This document shows, piece by piece, positions 62,341 to 64,000 of a stretch of DNA of 64,000 nucleotides. Location of the stretch: positions 124,001-188,000 of the forward strand of contig CAJJDO010000161.1 of assembly GCA_905183005.1 (NCBI GenBank). The letters run 5' to 3'. This DNA is from Paramecium pentaurelia. Taxonomy: Eukaryota; Ciliophora; Oligohymenophorea; Peniculida; Parameciidae. A program made the translations under genes and the position numbers. Within the stretch, counting starts at the first letter, position 1. Each line of letters opens with the position of its first letter. The notes under the pieces are model-generated. The model worked only from the letters and a program-made list of their open reading frames with translations. It did not search any database and had not been told where the DNA came from.

Positions 62341-63205
62341 TATTTATAATAAAAATAAAAACTATTGAATTAATCTTAAGTTTTTAACAAATTAATCTAC
62401 TCAATTGATTAACTCCTTTCTAATCCATCTAATCTCTAATGTTATTTCTTCTTATCATTTATTTATATCAAATGAATTTATCAAATTTCATTATCAACTA
62501 TTATAACAAAAAAGAGTTCTTCATTTTTTATTTAATAGAATCTATAGGTATCTCCTTATTTTAAGTATTGAGATTCATTTAATAAAAAAATTTATCAGAA
62601 ATCACAAAAAACTCTAAATTCAATCAGTAATAATTTGTTAATTACTTATTGAATATCAATCCTAACAATCTAATCTGAATAAGTAATCAACTTACAAAAA
62701 TAAATATTAATATCTATCCTACTCAATCAATATAATAATATATTAGTTCAATCGGAAATATTTAAGCATAATTTTATTATATTATATGAAATTTTATTAG
62801 GAAATCTAATTTGATATTAAATTTAGTTTCAACATTACATCAAAAATGTAAATTTGATGATTAATTTAATAATAAATTTTATTCATTTGTTAAAATTGAT
62901 TTAATCTAAAATTTTATATGTTCCAATTATTAAATAACTAAATCTTAAATTAATATTAATAATCTTGATAATTTTTGATTATAAAATTGTTTATAAAACA
63001 AAAGAGAGATTATCTAAAATATTAATTGAATAATAAAAAGTAATTTTGAATGATTATAATATAGTAATTGTAATATGTTATATATATTCATATGAATAAT
63101 TTATTAAATAGACTAATTATATAATAATAATTATAAAAAGTATAACTTACATCTTTATTAAATACAAAGATGATAAAATAATATATTTCAAAATTAAAAA
63201 AAGAG
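62341..63205. other. Intergenic, very AT-rich
   Basis: About 865 bp without an open coding block on either strand (the same sequence also stands at 61275-62139). It lies upstream of the importin-alpha-like gene and downstream of the coiled-coil gene. Confidence 0.5.
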
Positions 63206-63904
63206 TCAGTTCTTGATTAATTTGATTAATGAATTGTTTCTACTCTTATAAGGCTTAATTGATTAATGATGTGAGGAACTTTGATCCACTCGAACTAATC
63301 TACTTGTATTGCAATATTATGAATTAGATTTTTCAGATTCAACAGTACTGTTTTCAGTATAAGTAGTTGATTAAAGAGTATCTCTTTTTTCAGATAATTT
63401 ATGTTATAATTCTTTTAATTAACTTTTAAGTTCTATTATCTATTTATCTTTGCGTAATTACAAAGCACTTTATGTAATAAATAGTTTTTGTTTAATTTCT
63501 TAAATCTCTCTTTTGATTTAGAAATTGGAATCTAACATTTCTGAATTTTAATCTTCAAGTTATTTACGTTTTTGTAATTGTTCTTAATTTTCTTTGAGTA
63601 ATTGATGATATTATTAGTTGAGTCTCTTATTCAATTCAATTTGGGAAATGAGTTATACATATTAATCTTTTGTTAATATAAAATTGGTTGTATCAATATT
63701 ATTATCAGGAATTGAGTTATTAGAATTAATTTATTGAAATTCAGAGAAACTGAATTCTTGTGTTTATTCAGGTGGTGAATCGAGATTGTTTTTAGAAACA
63801 ATTTTGGATTCATCTTCAAATTTGATGTCAGGTTAAGAGTTATTAAAGAGATCTACTAATTGATGAGGTGACAAATAGATAGGGTTTAGAAATTAATCTT
63901 GCAT
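63206..63904 (-). CDS. Coiled-coil orphan protein, 232 aa
   Basis: A single exon from ATG 63904-63902 (MQDQFLNPIYLSPHQL) to TGA 63208-63206. Residues 1-85 are acidic/Ser/Asn-rich; residues 85-175 are Gln/Lys/Glu/Leu heptads (a long coiled coil, e.g. LLKENQEQLQKRKQLEDQ); the tail is Ser-rich and basic. No basic leucine-zipper DNA-binding region is evident. No family recognised. Confidence 0.6.
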
Positions 63905-64000
63905 ATAATAATTTATATAAATTGATAGTATGAATATCAATTTATATAAATAATATTAGATTCTATAGAAATAATCTTGTTTTATTAAATATAAATCAAA

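Noticed and set aside
1..64000. CRISPR arrays, bacterial promoters, ribosome-binding sites, rho-independent terminators, tRNA and rRNA genes
   Set aside because: The genetic code, introns and gene content are eukaryotic; no regularly spaced repeats or cloverleaf sequences were noticed.

Overview
The window is almost certainly a piece of a Paramecium-type ciliate macronuclear genome. Three things show this. Genes read through only if TAA and TAG mean glutamine and TGA is the sole stop. Introns are tiny (20-34 nt wherever I could fix both ends), GT...AG. Genes are packed on both strands with gaps of mostly 10-250 bp in a very AT-rich background. All coordinates below use this code; standard-code ORFs are therefore fragments or shadows.

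Layout. 1-5608: a giant repeat protein (minus strand, 3' end outside the window). 5609-8590: a 3 kb stretch without a convincing gene. 8591-18453: CLEC16A-like, a degraded gene, a small membrane protein, a tandem ubiquitin-like-fold protein, a 100-aa orphan, a FYVE protein and VTA1 with a polyglutamine linker. 18522-30378: CFAP44, CEP19, an F-box-like protein, two orphans and one probable pseudogene. 30468-38128: a tubulin-tyrosine-ligase-like enzyme, a coiled-coil protein, a small protein and dynein light intermediate chain. 38139-47596: an orphan with an 18-residue duplication, a SNF5-domain protein, a second tandem ubiquitin-like protein, CFAP119-like and a peroxisomal acyl-CoA oxidase. 47769-61274: a PTB-like RNA-binding protein, VMP1, the mitochondrial calcium uniporter, a tail-anchored orphan, CK2 beta, ribosomal protein eL38, a protein kinase, Rpn11, Ran, a LITAF-domain protein and an importin-alpha-like protein. 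63206-63904: a coiled-coil orphan.

There is no operon logic. The mix is housekeeping (proteasome, ribosome, nuclear transport, Ca2+ uptake, beta-oxidation), membrane trafficking/autophagy (VMP1, CLEC16A, VTA1, FYVE) and cilium/basal-body genes (CFAP44, CEP19, TTLL, CFAP119). Several divergent gene pairs share intergenic regions of only 10-75 bp.

Three single N characters (2609, 36659, 62334) each sit between two copies of the same sequence. At 36659 and 62334 the copies look identical over about 1.1 kb; these are most simply unmerged contig overlaps, not biological duplications. No tRNA, rRNA, CRISPR or transposon was recognised.
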